Part shown: positions 9,251 through 18,210 of the stretch, piece by piece | Position numbering within the stretch: the first letter of the stretch is position 1 | Layout: each line of letters starts with the position of its first letter | Assembly (NCBI RefSeq): GCF_000192435.1 | Contig: NZ_AEUD01000007.1 | Coordinates: 62,001 to 126,000 of the forward strand | DNA from: Gordonia neofelifaecis NRRL B-59395 | GTDB lineage: Bacteria > Actinomycetota > Actinomycetes > Mycobacteriales > Mycobacteriaceae | Direction of reading: 5' to 3' | DNA length: 64,000 nucleotides | Notes under the pieces: model-generated | Databases searched by the model: none | The model's input: only the letters and a program-made list of their open reading frames with translations | Told to the model about the DNA's origin: nothing | Translations under genes and position numbers: made by a program

Positions 9251-9619
9251 ATGGCACGTGTTGCAGGTGTGGATCTCCCCCGCGAAAAGCGGCTGGAGAT
9301 CGCGCTCACCTACATCTACGGGGTGGGTCGTACCACCTCGAAGGAAATCCTCGCCGCTACCGGTCTCTCGGCCGATCTGCGCGCCAAGGATCTGACCGAC
9401 GCGGACGTCTCCAAGCTCCGCGAGTACATCGAGGCTTCGGTCAAGGTCGAGGGTGACCTGCGCCGCGAGGTGCAGGCCGACATCCGTCGCAAGATCGAGA
9501 TCGGCTGCTACCAGGGTCTGCGTCATCGCCGCGGCCTGCCGGTCCACGGTCAGCGCACCAAGACCAATGCCCGCACTCGCAAGGGCCCGAAGAAGACCAT
9601 CGCCGGGAAGAAGAAGTAA
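9251..9619 (+). CDS. rpsM: 30S ribosomal protein S13
   Basis: S13 is in the 30S head and contacts the P-site tRNA and the 50S subunit. The product has 122 residues, starting [20 protein letters not shown]. The helix-hairpin-helix region ([17 protein letters not shown]) and the conserved [20 protein letters not shown] tail that reaches the P site are present. The stop codon overlaps the rpsK start by one base (TAATG), showing tight coupling with the rest of the alpha operon. Confidence 0.98.
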   Translation: MARVAGVDLPREKRLEIALTYIYGVGRTTSKEILAATGLSADLRAKDLTDADVSKLREYIEASVKVEGDLRREVQADIRRKIEIGCYQGLRHRRGLPVHGQRTKTNARTRKGPKKTIAGKKK

Positions 9620-10026
9620 TGCCACCCAAGTCACGTAGCGCTGGCCCGAAGAAGGGCACCCGTCGTCGCGACAAGAAGAACGTCCCGCTGGGTCACGCCC
9701 ACATCAAGTCGACGTTCAACAACACCATCGTCTCGATCACCGATCCCGAGGGCAACGTGATCAGCTGGGCCAGCTCCGGCCACGTCGGCTTCAAGGGTTC
9801 GCGTAAGAGCACCCCGTTCGCCGCTCAGCTCGCTGCCGAGAACGCTGCCCGCAAGGCGCAGGAGAACGGCGTCAAGAAGGTCGATGTGTTCGTCAAGGGA
9901 CCGGGTTCGGGTCGTGAGACCGCCATCCGGTCGCTGCAGGCAGCCGGCCTCGAGGTCGGCACCATTTCCGACGTGACCCCGCAGCCGCACAACGGCTGCC
10001 GTCCGCCCAAGCGGCGCCGGGTCTAG
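9619..10026 (+). CDS. rpsK: 30S ribosomal protein S11
   Basis: S11 lines the platform of the 30S subunit where the Shine-Dalgarno helix forms. The product has 135 residues. [19 protein letters not shown] and the C-terminal family signature [17 protein letters not shown] are both intact. The start overlaps the rpsM stop. rpsD follows 24 bp later behind its own ribosome site, GGGAGGAAG. Confidence 0.98.
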   Translation: MPPKSRSAGPKKGTRRRDKKNVPLGHAHIKSTFNNTIVSITDPEGNVISWASSGHVGFKGSRKSTPFAAQLAAENAARKAQENGVKKVDVFVKGPGSGRETAIRSLQAAGLEVGTISDVTPQPHNGCRPPKRRRV

Positions 10027-10050
10027 CGGGAAAGGGAGGAAGAAAGAACT

Positions 10051-10656
10051 ATGGCTCGCTATACCGGCCCCGCAACTAAGAAGTCCCGTCGACTCCGCGT
10101 CGACCTGATCGGTGGAGATCAGGCGTACGAGCGTCGTCCGTACCCGCCCGGCCAGCACGGTCGCGCGCGGATCAAGGAGACCGAGTACCTGCTCCAGCTG
10201 CAGGAGAAGCAGAAGGCTCGCTTCACCTACGGCGTCATGGAGAAGCAGTTCCGCCGCTACTACGAGGAAGCCAACCGTCGCTCGGGCAAGACCGGTGACG
10301 TGCTGCTGCAGATCCTCGAGTCGCGTCTGGACAACGTCGTGTACCGCGCCGGCCTGGCCCGGACGCGTCGTCAGGCTCGCCAGATGGTCAGCCACGGCCA
10401 CCTCACCGTGAACGGTGTTCGCGTGGACGTGCCCAGCTACCGGGTCAGCCAGTACGACATCATCGATGTCCGTCCGAAGTCGCTGCAGACCACGCCGTTC
10501 CAGATCGCCAAGGAGACCCTCGGCGATCGTCCGACCCCGGCTTGGCTGCAGGTGGTTCCGTCGACTCTGCGCATCCTGGTGCACTCGCTGCCCGAGCGCG
10601 CACAGATCGAGGTTCCGCTCACCGAGCAGCTCATCGTCGAGTACTACTCCAAGTAG
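10051..10656 (+). CDS. rpsD: 30S ribosomal protein S4
   Basis: S4 nucleates 16S-rRNA assembly and in many bacteria represses its own operon at the translational level. The product has 201 residues, starting MARYTGPATKKSRRLRVDLI. The S4 domain is recognisable from LESRLDNVVYRAGLARTRRQ and SHGHLTVNGVRVDVPSY, and the protein ends EQLIVEYYSK. There is no N-terminal zinc motif, so this is the C-minus form. It belongs to the S13-S11-S4-alpha-L17 cluster. Confidence 0.98.
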   Translation: MARYTGPATKKSRRLRVDLIGGDQAYERRPYPPGQHGRARIKETEYLLQLQEKQKARFTYGVMEKQFRRYYEEANRRSGKTGDVLLQILESRLDNVVYRAGLARTRRQARQMVSHGHLTVNGVRVDVPSYRVSQYDIIDVRPKSLQTTPFQIAKETLGDRPTPAWLQVVPSTLRILVHSLPERAQIEVPLTEQLIVEYYSK

Positions 10657-10681
10657 TCTCGCCCGAGCTTTCGCGAAACCT

Positions 10682-10705
10682 ACTGAGCAGCATCAGCTGC
10701 TCGGT
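10682..10705 (+). promoter_or_regulatory. Hairpin in the rpoA leader
   Basis: GAGCAGC (10685-10691) and GCTGCTC (10696-10702) pair perfectly around the loop ATCA, with two more pairs outside. It lies 50 bp before rpoA in a 98-bp gap that otherwise shows only the rpoA ribosome site (GAAGGAGA). It could tune the S4/alpha stoichiometry; no T-run follows. Confidence 0.35.
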
Positions 10706-10754
10706 CCACCTCGACGCCGTCAAATAGTGGGCGGCCGAAGGAGAATCCCACCAC

Positions 10755-11807
10755 ATGCTCATCTCACAGCGACCCACCCTGTCCGAAGAGGTCATCGCCG
10801 AGAACCGCTCGAAGTTCACCATCGAACCGCTCGAGCCGGGCTTCGGCTACACCCTGGGCAATTCGCTGCGGCGCACGCTGCTGTCGTCCATCCCGGGCGC
10901 AGCGGTCACCAGCATTCGCATCGACGGTGTCCTGCACGAGTTCACCACCGTTCCCGGTGTGAAGGAGGATGTCACCAACATCATCCTGAACCTCAAGGGT
11001 CTGGTCGTGAGCTCCGAAGAGGACGAGCCGGTCACCATGTACGTCCGTAAGCAGGGCCCGGGCGCCGTCACCGGTGCGGACATCGTTCCGCCCGCCGGTG
11101 TCACGGTCCACAACCCGGACCTGCACATCGCGACCCTCAACGACAAGGGCAAGCTCGAGATCGAGCTCGTCGTCGAGCGGGGCCGCGGTTACGTTCCGGC
11201 CGTGCAGAACAAGGCCACCGGCGCCGAGATCGGCCGCATCCCGGTCGACTCGATCTACTCGCCGGTCCTGAAGGTGACCTACAAGGTCGAGGCCACCCGT
11301 GTCGAGCAGCGCACCGACTTCGATCGTCTGGTGCTCGACGTGGAGACGAAGAACTCCATGACCGCGCGTGACGCCCTGGCGTCGGCGGGCAAGACCCTGG
11401 TCGAGCTCTTCGGCCTGGCTCGGGAGCTCAACGTCGAGGCCGAGGGCATCGAGATCGGCCCCTCGCCGCAGGAAGCGGATCACATCGCCGCGTTCAGCCT
11501 GCCGATCGAGGATCTCGAGCTGACCGTTCGGTCGTACAACTGCCTCAAGCGCGAGGGTGTTCACACCGTCGGCGAGCTGGTTGCCCGCACCGAGTCGGAC
11601 CTGCTCGACATCCGCAACTTCGGTCAGAAGTCGATCGACGAGGTCAAGGTCAAGCTGCACAGCCTGGGTCTGGCCCTCAAGGACAGCCCGGCGAGCTTCG
11701 ACCCGTCGCAGGTCGCCGGTTACGATCCGGCCACCGGCACCTGGTCCGATGACGCGTCGTTCGACACCGACGGTGGCGAGGATTACGCCGAGACCGAGCA
11801 GCTGTAG
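10755..11807 (+). CDS. rpoA: RNA polymerase alpha subunit
   Basis: Alpha dimerises to scaffold RNA polymerase; its C-terminal domain binds UP elements and activators. The product has 350 residues, usual for actinobacteria. The N-terminal assembly domain (1-230) shows [20 protein letters not shown]. The C-terminal domain (about 255-315) shows [19 protein letters not shown] and [17 protein letters not shown]. An acidic tail ends [12 protein letters not shown]. The start is ATG 10755 in the context CCACATGCTC. Confidence 0.98.
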   Translation: MLISQRPTLSEEVIAENRSKFTIEPLEPGFGYTLGNSLRRTLLSSIPGAAVTSIRIDGVLHEFTTVPGVKEDVTNIILNLKGLVVSSEEDEPVTMYVRKQGPGAVTGADIVPPAGVTVHNPDLHIATLNDKGKLEIELVVERGRGYVPAVQNKATGAEIGRIPVDSIYSPVLKVTYKVEATRVEQRTDFDRLVLDVETKNSMTARDALASAGKTLVELFGLARELNVEAEGIEIGPSPQEADHIAAFSLPIEDLELTVRSYNCLKREGVHTVGELVARTESDLLDIRNFGQKSIDEVKVKLHSLGLALKDSPASFDPSQVAGYDPATGTWSDDASFDTDGGEDYAETEQL

Positions 11808-11887
11808 GGCTCGCAACGAACCACCTGGTTTTTCCAGACCAACGGACTTCCGGTCGCGAGATCGTGAGTCGCTCCTAGGAGAAAGAA

Positions 11888-12394
11888 ATGCCCAAGCCCA
11901 CTAAGGGTGCCCGCCTCGGCGGGTCGGCCAGCCACCAGAAGGCGATCCTGGCGAACCTCGCCACGGCTCTCTTCGAGCACGGCCGAATCACCACCACCGA
12001 AGCCAAGGCCAAGCGGCTCCGCCCGTACGCCGAGAAGCTGATCACCCACGCGAAGGCCGGCCAGTTGGCCAACCGTCGCGAGGTGATGAAGGACATCCGC
12101 GACAAGGATGTCGTTCACACCCTGTTCGCCGAGATCGGTCCGCACTTCGCGGAGCGGAGTGGCGGCTACACCCGCATCATCAAGACCATGCCGCGCAAGG
12201 GCGACAACGCCCCCATGGCCGTGATCGAGCTGGTGCAGGAGAAGACCGCGTCCTCGGAGGCCAGCCGCGCCACCCGTGCCGCCGCTTCGAAGGCCAAGGC
12301 CGCTGAAGAGGCTGCTCCGGCAGAGGCTGCCGACGAGGCTCCGGCCGCTGAAGCTCCGGCCGCTGAGGCCGCTGCCGAAGAGGCACAGGACTAG
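11888..12394 (+). CDS. rplQ: 50S ribosomal protein L17
   Basis: L17 is a large-subunit protein near the exit tunnel. The product has 168 residues: a normal L17 domain (1-120, [37 protein letters not shown]) followed by an Ala/Glu/Pro-rich tail of about 45 residues, typical of actinobacteria. The ribosome site AGGAGAAAG is six bases upstream. It ends the alpha operon just ahead of a hairpin at 12406-12429. Confidence 0.98.
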   Translation: MPKPTKGARLGGSASHQKAILANLATALFEHGRITTTEAKAKRLRPYAEKLITHAKAGQLANRREVMKDIRDKDVVHTLFAEIGPHFAERSGGYTRIIKTMPRKGDNAPMAVIELVQEKTASSEASRATRAAASKAKAAEEAAPAEAADEAPAAEAPAAEAAAEEAQD

Positions 12395-12405
12395 TCACTG
12401 CTCCT

Positions 12406-12429
12406 CTCCGGCGACCTCGGTCGCCGGAG
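12406..12429 (+). terminator. Stem-loop after rplQ
   Basis: CTCCGGCGA at 12406-12414 pairs perfectly with TCGCCGGAG at 12421-12429. The loop bases CC/GG can extend the stem. No T-run follows. Together with the hairpin at 12451-12489 it forms a double stem-loop between rplQ and the truA core. Confidence 0.5.
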
Positions 12430-12444
12430 GAGTGGTCACCATCC

Positions 12445-13335
12445 ATGACGACACAGCCCGCCCCCATCATCGATGAGGGCGGGCTGTGTCGTCTCCGGCT
12501 GCTGATCGGATACGACGGCACCGACTTCTCCGGCTGGGCCACGCAGCCCGGCCGCCGCACCGTGTGCGAGACGATCGAGCAGGCGCTCGGCACGGTGCTC
12601 CGCGCTCCGATCCGCCTCACTGTCGCGGGCCGGACCGACGCGGGTGTGCACGCGGCCGGCCAGGTGGCGCACTGCGACGTTCCCGCGGCGTCGCTGCGGA
12701 CCCGGTCGATCGACGGCGATCCGGCGCGACTGGTGCGCCGACTGGCGAAGATGCTCCCCGACGACGTCCGGGTCAAACGGATCGAGGCGGTGTCCGAGGA
12801 CTTCGACGCCCGCTTCTCCGCTCTCGCCCGCACCTACGAGTACCGGCTCACCGACGCCCCGTGGGGCGCCGAGCCGACCCTCGCCCGCATCACCGCGGAC
12901 TGGACGCGTCCGCTGGACGTCGAGGCCATGAACACGGCCTCCGCCGGTCTGGTCGGACTCAACGACTTCGCGGCCTTCTGCCGCTACCGCGAGGGATCGA
13001 CGACGATCCGCGAACTGCAGCGCTTCGACTGGCGGCGTGAGGGGCCGGTCGTGGTCGGTACGGTGATCGCCGACGCCTTCTGCTGGTCGATGGTCCGATC
13101 GCTGGTCGGTGCCGTCGCCTCGGTGGGCGACGGCAGGCGCTCCCTCGGCTGGTGCACCGACCTGCTCGATCAGCGAGCCCGATCGGCGCAGGTCCCCGTC
13201 GCCCAGGCGCGAGGGCTGAGCCTGATCGGCGTCGACTATCCGCCGCCCGAGGAGTGGGCGGCGCGGAATGAGCGCACGCGCGACGTTCGTGACGCAGCAG
13301 ATCTGGACTGTCGGTCCGCAGGCGAAGTCGAGTAG
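12445..13335 (+). CDS. truA: tRNA pseudouridine(38-40) synthase TruA
   Basis: TruA converts U38-U40 in the anticodon arm of many tRNAs to pseudouridine. The product has 296 residues. The catalytic motif [10 protein letters not shown] carries the Asp at residue 65, and [18 protein letters not shown] and [10 protein letters not shown] are family segments. The first 14 codons precede the usual TruA core and are written by a perfect inverted repeat (12451-12489). No in-frame ATG or GTG lies between that repeat and the core, so ATG 12445 is kept as the start. The C-terminus is slightly extended. It lies directly after the alpha operon, as in M. tuberculosis. Confidence 0.95.
   Translation: MTTQPAPIIDEGGLCRLRLLIGYDGTDFSGWATQPGRRTVCETIEQALGTVLRAPIRLTVAGRTDAGVHAAGQVAHCDVPAASLRTRSIDGDPARLVRRLAKMLPDDVRVKRIEAVSEDFDARFSALARTYEYRLTDAPWGAEPTLARITADWTRPLDVEAMNTASAGLVGLNDFAAFCRYREGSTTIRELQRFDWRREGPVVVGTVIADAFCWSMVRSLVGAVASVGDGRRSLGWCTDLLDQRARSAQVPVAQARGLSLIGVDYPPPEEWAARNERTRDVRDAADLDCRSAGEVE
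12451..12489 (+). terminator. Perfect 13-bp hairpin inside the truA 5' end
   Basis: ACACAGCCCGCCC at 12451-12463 is the exact complement of 12477-12489, with an inner CATC/GATG pair. It looks like a GC-rich terminator or attenuator stem but falls in codons 3-15 of truA, so it may also limit truA translation. No T-run is present. Confidence 0.45.
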
Positions 13336-14165
13336 CGAGCCTCAGGGGGCTGCGCCCGACACGATGGTGGCGAAGGTCCTCCGCGGTTTCCCAGCTGCCC
13401 AGCTTTCCGCCCGCCCCGGCTCCCCCAGGTTGATCGAGTAGCCCCGGTGCGCAAGCGCCGCGGCGTATAGAGATCCCGCACGCGGCCTCGATACGCTCGT
13501 CACTTCGTTCCTCGCTACTCGACAACCTTCTCGTGACGCCCCGTCGCCAAAAGCTGTGAGTCGCTCCCCAGGGTGGTCGAGCAGCCCGTGAACGTAGTGA
13601 GCGAGCGTGTCGAGACCTGTGTCGTCGGCGGGCGTGTCTGTATGGAAGGTCCAGTATTTCCGCTGGTCAGGTAAGGACGAAGTGCGTGACGAGATCAAGG
13701 CTGTCGTTTGGTGTCTCCTGGTGGCACCAAACGACAGCTGTAGTCCGTCAGCGTGGGGATCTGTAAGGAATGTCCTGGATTTCCGCTGGTCACCGCTCCC
13801 GTCACGCAAAAGCTGTGAGCCGCACCCAGGTTGGTCGAGCAGCGCGCGAACGGAGTGAGCCAGCGTGTCGAGACCTGCGTGCGGGATCTCGATACGCCGC
13901 GGCGCCTGCGCGCCGGGGCTACTCGATCAACCGGGGGGGAGGCTGGGGCGGACCTTCGCACCAGCGTGTCGGGCGCAGCCCCTTGAGGCTCGATACTCTC
14001 GTCACTTCGTTCCTCGCTACTCGACAACCCTGGGATGTGACCAGCGGAAATGCAGGATCTTCCTTACAGGAGACAGACGAGGCCCGCCCGTGCATGGGAA
14101 CGCCCCGACTCCGACGTTTGAGTGGGGAGGGTGGGGGCCGTCGGAGCCGGGGCGTGGTCGGTGAG
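13336..14165. repeat. Gene-free mosaic of direct and inverted repeats
   Basis: No gene was recognised in these 830 bp. Four repeat families are interleaved. (a) 13336-13482 recurs inverted and partly shortened at 13877-13992. (b) A 32-bp unit at 13496-13527 recurs directly at 13998-14029. (c) About 71 bp at 13548-13619 recurs directly at 13807-13877. (d) About 33 bp at 13761-13793 recurs inverted at 14037-14069, and its core (ATTTCCGCTGGTCA) also occurs at 13656-13669. Open frames here are broken by the repeats and have no ribosome sites. The structure resembles REP/BIME-like intergenic repeat clusters. Confidence 0.75.
13677..13738 (+). repeat. Palindromic repeat, copy 1
   Basis: CTGTCGTTTGGTG (13701-13713) pairs perfectly with 13725-13737 around an 11-base loop. 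The palindrome and its left flank (GACGAAGTGCGTGACGAGAT) are found again, inverted, at 38251-38318. Confidence 0.7.
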
Positions 14166-14170
14166 AAGCG

Positions 14171-14728
14171 TCAGGCGGGCATGCCGATCGCTTCACGGTA
14201 GGCGAGCGGGAGTTCGTCGTCGGCCAGTTCGCGGACCTCGACCGGGCCGCCGGTGTAGGAGTCCTCGCCGATGATGTACAGATTCTCGTCGAACGGCCAG
14301 AAGATGACGTTCCGCATCTTGAACAGGTAGTTCTTGCCCGCTTCGGCGAACGACGCGGCCATCGGGTTCTCCGCGAGGAAGGCGCCCGGTGTGATCATCG
14401 TGAGCTCGCCTTCGATGACGATGCAGTCGTCGTCGACGACCATGCGCTTGCAGTCGAACTCGAGCACGTGCGCATTGCTCTCGACCAGATGCGCGTAGTA
14501 GTCCCGAACGCCGCCGAGCTCCTTGGGGCCCGCGTCGCCGGACATCCGCCAGAAGTGGTAGTCCGTGGCGGGTCCGAGGGTCCCCATCAGACCTTCGAGG
14601 TCGCCCTGGTGCTCGTAGTGGGCGTGCTCGAGCATGCGCTCGAGCATGGTGCGGTGGCGTTCGTTCGTGGTCCTCGCGAGGCGGGCCTTGATGACCTCGC
14701 AGAGAGCTTCCTGATCGATCTCGATCAT
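14171..14728 (-). CDS. NTF2-like (SnoaL-type) protein, paralogue A
   Basis: A 185-residue protein with an N-terminal helical segment (EALCEVIKARLARTTNERHR) and a predicted NTF2/SnoaL-like cone domain. The middle region carries VRDYYAHLVESNAHVLEFDC and the end WPFDENLYIIGEDSYTGGP. It is a tandem duplicate of the next gene, at roughly 85% identity by eye. Proteins of this fold can be small hydratases, isomerases or ligand carriers; no catalytic set can be assigned. It follows paralogue B by 17 bp on the same strand and lies downstream of the acyl-CoA synthetase gene, so a shared role in acyl or steroid-like substrate metabolism is an inference from context. Confidence 0.82.
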   Translation of the reverse strand: MIEIDQEALCEVIKARLARTTNERHRTMLERMLEHAHYEHQGDLEGLMGTLGPATDYHFWRMSGDAGPKELGGVRDYYAHLVESNAHVLEFDCKRMVVDDDCIVIEGELTMITPGAFLAENPMAASFAEAGKNYLFKMRNVIFWPFDENLYIIGEDSYTGGPVEVRELADDELPLAYREAIGMPA

Positions 14729-14745
14729 CGGGTGATCACCGGACC

Positions 14746-15303
14746 TCAGGCCGGGAGTCCGATGACGGCCCGGTATTGGTGCGGCAGTTCGTCGTCGGCG
14801 AGCTCGCGCATCTCCATCGGCCCGCCGGTGTACGAGTCCTCGCCGATGATGTAGAGGTTCTCGTCGAACGGCCAGAAGATGACGTTTCGCATCTTGACCA
14901 GGTAGTTCTTCGACGCGTCAGCGAAGGATGCGGCCATCGGGTTCTCCGCCAGGTAGGCGCCGGGCGAGATCATCGTGAGCCAGCCCTCGATGACGATGCA
15001 GTCGTCGTCGACGACCATGCGGTCGCAGTCGAACTCGAGGATGTGCGCCTTCATCTCGACCAGATGCGAGTAGTAGTCGCGCACCCCGTCGAGGCCCTTC
15101 GGCCCGACGTCGCCCGACAACTCCCAGAAGTGGTAGTTCGTGTCGGGTCCGAGGGTGCCCATCAGACCTTCGAGGTCGCCCTGATGCTCGTAGTGGGCGT
15201 GCTCGAGCATGCGCTCGAGCATGGTGCGGTGGCGTTCGTTCGTGGTCTTCGCCAGACGAGCCTTGATGACCTCGCACAGGGCTTCCTGATTGATCTCGAC
15301 CAT
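14746..15303 (-). CDS. NTF2-like (SnoaL-type) protein, paralogue B
   Basis: A 185-residue paralogue of the gene at 14171-14728, of identical length and with the same landmarks: MVEINQEALCEVIKARLAKT at the start, GVRDYYSHLVEMKAHILEFD in the middle and FDENLYIIGEDSYTGGP near the end. The differences are scattered, which points to a recent tandem duplication with both copies kept intact. A good ribosome site (GAAGGAGCACC) precedes ATG 15303. It is 54 bp downstream of the acyl-CoA synthetase gene and probably in its operon. Confidence 0.83.
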   Translation of the reverse strand: MVEINQEALCEVIKARLAKTTNERHRTMLERMLEHAHYEHQGDLEGLMGTLGPDTNYHFWELSGDVGPKGLDGVRDYYSHLVEMKAHILEFDCDRMVVDDDCIVIEGWLTMISPGAYLAENPMAASFADASKNYLVKMRNVIFWPFDENLYIIGEDSYTGGPMEMRELADDELPHQYRAVIGLPA

Positions 15304-15357
15304 GGTGGTGCTCCTTCGTTCGGTGGGGCTGTTCGGGAGGGAACTGCGTCGTGGGTG

Positions 15358-17022
15358 TCAGTTGCTGGGGATCAGATGGGCGCGGTCGTAGGCGCGGAAC
15401 TCATCGGTGAGGCGCAGGGCTGCGGCATCGTCGAGCGGCCGGTAGCCGTCGCCGTTGACGCGCTCGAACACCGGATCGGTGGTCCGCCATCCGGAGCGAC
15501 GGAGCGGCGCCTTGTCCAGCTTGCGGGTGGCGGTGAGGGGGAAGGCCTCGGTGATGCGGACGAAATGGGGGGTCCACTTGGTGCCCATGTCCGGCTGCTG
15601 CTGCAGGAAGTCGAGGAAGCCGTCGGGATCGAACTCGCCGGCGTACTCGAGGGCGACCATCACCCGGTCGCCGGTCTGCGGATCGGGGACGGCGTAGGCA
15701 GCGGCACCGGTCACCCCGGGGTAGCGGGCGATGATGCGCTCGAGCGGCGCGGTGGAGAAGTTCTCCGAATCGACCCGGATCCAGTCGTTGGTGCGACCGG
15801 CGAACCAGTAGACGCCGTCGGCGTCGCGGTAGGCCAGATCGCCCGACCAGTAGTCGCCGTCGCGGATCTTGGCGGCGTCCGCCTCGGGATTGTTGTAGTA
15901 GCCCTCGAATCGAGCGGCTCCGCCACGGGCGACGATCTCGCCGATCGCCTCGGCACCGTTGAGCAGCGAGCCGTCGGGGGCGAACTCGGCGGGCGGGCAC
16001 TCCTCACCGGCCGGGTTGAGGACCGTCATACCGAGCATCGGATTCGGCTTGCCGAGCGCTCCCGGCGGAGTGGTGGCGTCGCGAACGATGACGCAGACGC
16101 CCTCCGACGAGCCGTACGACTCGGTGATCGGTGCCTTGAACCGGCGGGTGAATTCGTCGCGGTCACGCGCGGAGGCCTCGGTGCCCCAACCGAATCGCAG
16201 GTTGTTGTCGGCCTCGGCCGGCGTCTCCGGCTGCGCGAGGATGTAGGCGAGGGATCGGCCGACGTAGTTGAAGAAGGTGGCCTTGAACCGCTGGATGTCC
16301 GGGAGGAATCCGGATGCCGAGAACTTGGACCGCAGGGCGTACGTGCCGCCCACCGAGGCTATCGGTGCCCACGCGCTCATGATGGCATTGCCGTGGAAGA
16401 GGGGCATCGCGTTGTACGCGACGTCGTCCGCGGTGATGCCGTGGACATTGAGGACGCCGATCGCGGCGAGCCGAGCGGAGCTGCACTTGACGGCTTTCGG
16501 TGCGCCCGTCGAGCCGGAGGTGAACAGCAGCAGGAGATTGTGGTTCTGGCCGGAGCGATCGGTCCAGTCGTCGGCGGTGGAGCCGGCTCCGCTCTGGAGC
16601 AGCGCGCGGTACTCGTCGCCGGAGGCTTCGATCGTCCGGACGTGGTCGGGGAAGTCGCGTGCCAGGTCCAGCTGGGAGTCGCCGACGATGATCGCCTGGC
16701 AGTCGGTACGCGTGATGTCGGACTGCAGTTCGGCGCCGCGGCGGGTCGGGTTGATGCCGACGATCGTCGCGCCGGCGAGTGCGGCGCCGCAGATCAGGAA
16801 CAGGTACTCGGGGTCGTTGTCCATCAGCACGCCGACGTGCCAGGGGCCGTCGGGCTGCTGCTTGCGAAGCTCGGTGAGCGCCGCCGCCCGGACTGCGGAC
16901 TCGGTGACGAACTCACGCCAGCTCCAGGACTTGTCCTCGAACAACAGGCCGGGTGCGTCGTCGTTGCGCCGATCCTGCAGGAGATCGGCCGTGGTCACGG
17001 GTGCAGCTGGGGCTTCAGGCAT
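15358..17022 (-). CDS. Fatty-acyl-CoA synthetase (FadD17-like, AMP-binding)
   Basis: An adenylate-forming enzyme expected to activate a carboxylic acid to its CoA thioester. It has 554 residues from ATG 17022, which follows CGGAGGA by eight bases; the upstream in-frame start at 17058 lacks a ribosome site. The AMP-binding P-loop is LLLFTSGSTGAPKAV, the adenine motif is ESYGSSEG, and the hinge motif is YWSGDLAYRDADGVYWFAGR. The C-terminal lysine region reads LTATRKLDKAPLR. The overall pattern resembles mycobacterial FadD17, but the substrate is not determined. Two NTF2-like genes follow on the same strand; a TetR regulator is divergent. Confidence 0.9.
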   Translation of the reverse strand: MPEAPAAPVTTADLLQDRRNDDAPGLLFEDKSWSWREFVTESAVRAAALTELRKQQPDGPWHVGVLMDNDPEYLFLICGAALAGATIVGINPTRRGAELQSDITRTDCQAIIVGDSQLDLARDFPDHVRTIEASGDEYRALLQSGAGSTADDWTDRSGQNHNLLLLFTSGSTGAPKAVKCSSARLAAIGVLNVHGITADDVAYNAMPLFHGNAIMSAWAPIASVGGTYALRSKFSASGFLPDIQRFKATFFNYVGRSLAYILAQPETPAEADNNLRFGWGTEASARDRDEFTRRFKAPITESYGSSEGVCVIVRDATTPPGALGKPNPMLGMTVLNPAGEECPPAEFAPDGSLLNGAEAIGEIVARGGAARFEGYYNNPEADAAKIRDGDYWSGDLAYRDADGVYWFAGRTNDWIRVDSENFSTAPLERIIARYPGVTGAAAYAVPDPQTGDRVMVALEYAGEFDPDGFLDFLQQQPDMGTKWTPHFVRITEAFPLTATRKLDKAPLRRSGWRTTDPVFERVNGDGYRPLDDAAALRLTDEFRAYDRAHLIPSN

Positions 17023-17173
17023 CGCTCGTTCCTCCGGAATTACGTTCTGTGTTGACACGAAATGTGAATTGGAATGTGATGTACGTCAAGCTATCGACGA
17101 AATTGATCGTGGCGCACAATCGTCACGGAGGCGGCCGGATGTCCCGGCTGTCGGGACGAAGAGAGGTTGTCGC

Positions 17174-17788
17174 GTGACGGAGACGGTGAACGTGGGGCGG
17201 CCGCGCGACGACCGCATCGACCGCGCGGTGCTGGAGTCGACGCGCGATCTGCTGGGTGAGCTGAGCTACGCGGATCTGACGATGACCGCCGTCGCGGCCC
17301 GTGCCGGAACCTCGGTGCCTGCGATCCGCCGCCGGTGGCCGAGCAAAGCGCATCTGGTACACCACGCGGTGTTTCCGGACGACGTCGCTGTGCCGCCGCG
17401 GCGGCATGACACGAGCCTGCGAGACGAAGCGGCGGCGGTCATCGACAGCTGTGCGATGCTGATGTCGAGCCCGGCGATGGTCCGCGCGATCACCGGCCTG
17501 CTGAGCGATCTGGCCGCCGACGAGGACTTGCAGCGCGAGCTCACGGCCCGGCTGCGACAGGCCGTGTGGACCGATCTCGGCGAGCGTTTCGCCGAGGCCG
17601 CGGAACGAGACGGAGTGCATCTGTCGGTCGATGTGGATCTCGTGGTCGAGACGACGTTCGGGACCGCGCTGATGGCGGCGCTCCTGCGCGGCGCGGACGG
17701 ACTCGACGGCCGGTGGCGCGCGGCGATGACCGAACTGCTGCTCGCCGGGGTGGGCGCCGACCGACGGCCGACGGAGGCCGCTCGATGA
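17174..17788 (+). CDS. TetR-family transcriptional regulator
   Basis: A 204-residue regulator with an N-terminal TetR helix-turn-helix (about residues 15-60: LTMTAVAARAGTSVPAIRRRWPSKAHL) and a helical ligand-binding domain. The start is GTG 17174 with GAGAGG at 17160-17165; upstream reading frame is a shadow of the synthetase gene. It is divergent from the acyl-CoA synthetase across 151 bp that include an A/T-richer patch around 17041-17100. It most likely controls that gene and its own, possibly in response to an acyl-CoA. The stop overlaps the next gene as ATGA. Confidence 0.9.
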   Translation: MTETVNVGRPRDDRIDRAVLESTRDLLGELSYADLTMTAVAARAGTSVPAIRRRWPSKAHLVHHAVFPDDVAVPPRRHDTSLRDEAAAVIDSCAMLMSSPAMVRAITGLLSDLAADEDLQRELTARLRQAVWTDLGERFAEAAERDGVHLSVDVDLVVETTFGTALMAALLRGADGLDGRWRAAMTELLLAGVGADRRPTEAAR

Positions 17789-18210
17789 TGCCGTTGCAGG
17801 AGATGTCCGATCGCCTTGAGATCCAGGATCTGCTGGCTCGCTACAGTCACGCGATCGACGACAAGGAGTGGGATGCGCTCGACGAGGTCTTCACGCCGGA
17901 CGCCTACGTCGACTATCGCGCGGCCGGCGGAGTGGACGGTCCGTACCCGGAGGTCAAGGCCTGGCTGGCCTCGGTCCTGCCCGCATTCCCGGTGACGCAG
18001 CACCTGGTCGCCACCACCAAGCTCGATCTCCGTGGCGACCGGGCACGGGCGCGGACCATCCTCTTCAATCCGATGGTCACGCGCGACGAGGCGGGCGCCG
18101 ACCAGGTGCTCTACGTCGGCCTCTGGTACCGCGACGAGTTGGTCCGCACCGACGCCGGCTGGCGGATCTGCAGCCGCGTCGAGGAGAAGGGCTACATGAA
18201 GTCGATCTGA
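17785..18210 (+). CDS. SnoaL-like/NTF2-like protein
   Basis: A 141-residue SnoaL_4-type protein. The family opening is clear: MSDRLEIQDLLARYSHAIDD followed by EWDALDEVFTPDAYVDYRAA, and WRICSRVEEKGYMKSI near the end. Such proteins include small dehydratases, dehydrogenase partners and polyketide cyclase-like enzymes. The ATG at 17785 overlaps the TetR stop (ATGA), so it is translated with the regulator. This is a third NTF2-like gene around the acyl-CoA synthetase, unlike the tandem pair in sequence. Its 3' end overlaps the convergent MinD fragment by 19 bp. Confidence 0.88.
   Translation: MMPLQEMSDRLEIQDLLARYSHAIDDKEWDALDEVFTPDAYVDYRAAGGVDGPYPEVKAWLASVLPAFPVTQHLVATTKLDLRGDRARARTILFNPMVTRDEAGADQVLYVGLWYRDELVRTDAGWRICSRVEEKGYMKSI

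Noticed and set aside
13607-14201. Several open frames in the repeat mosaic
   Set aside because: They run across repeat units, have no ribosome sites and encode repeated Arg/Ser-rich stretches; treated as non-coding.
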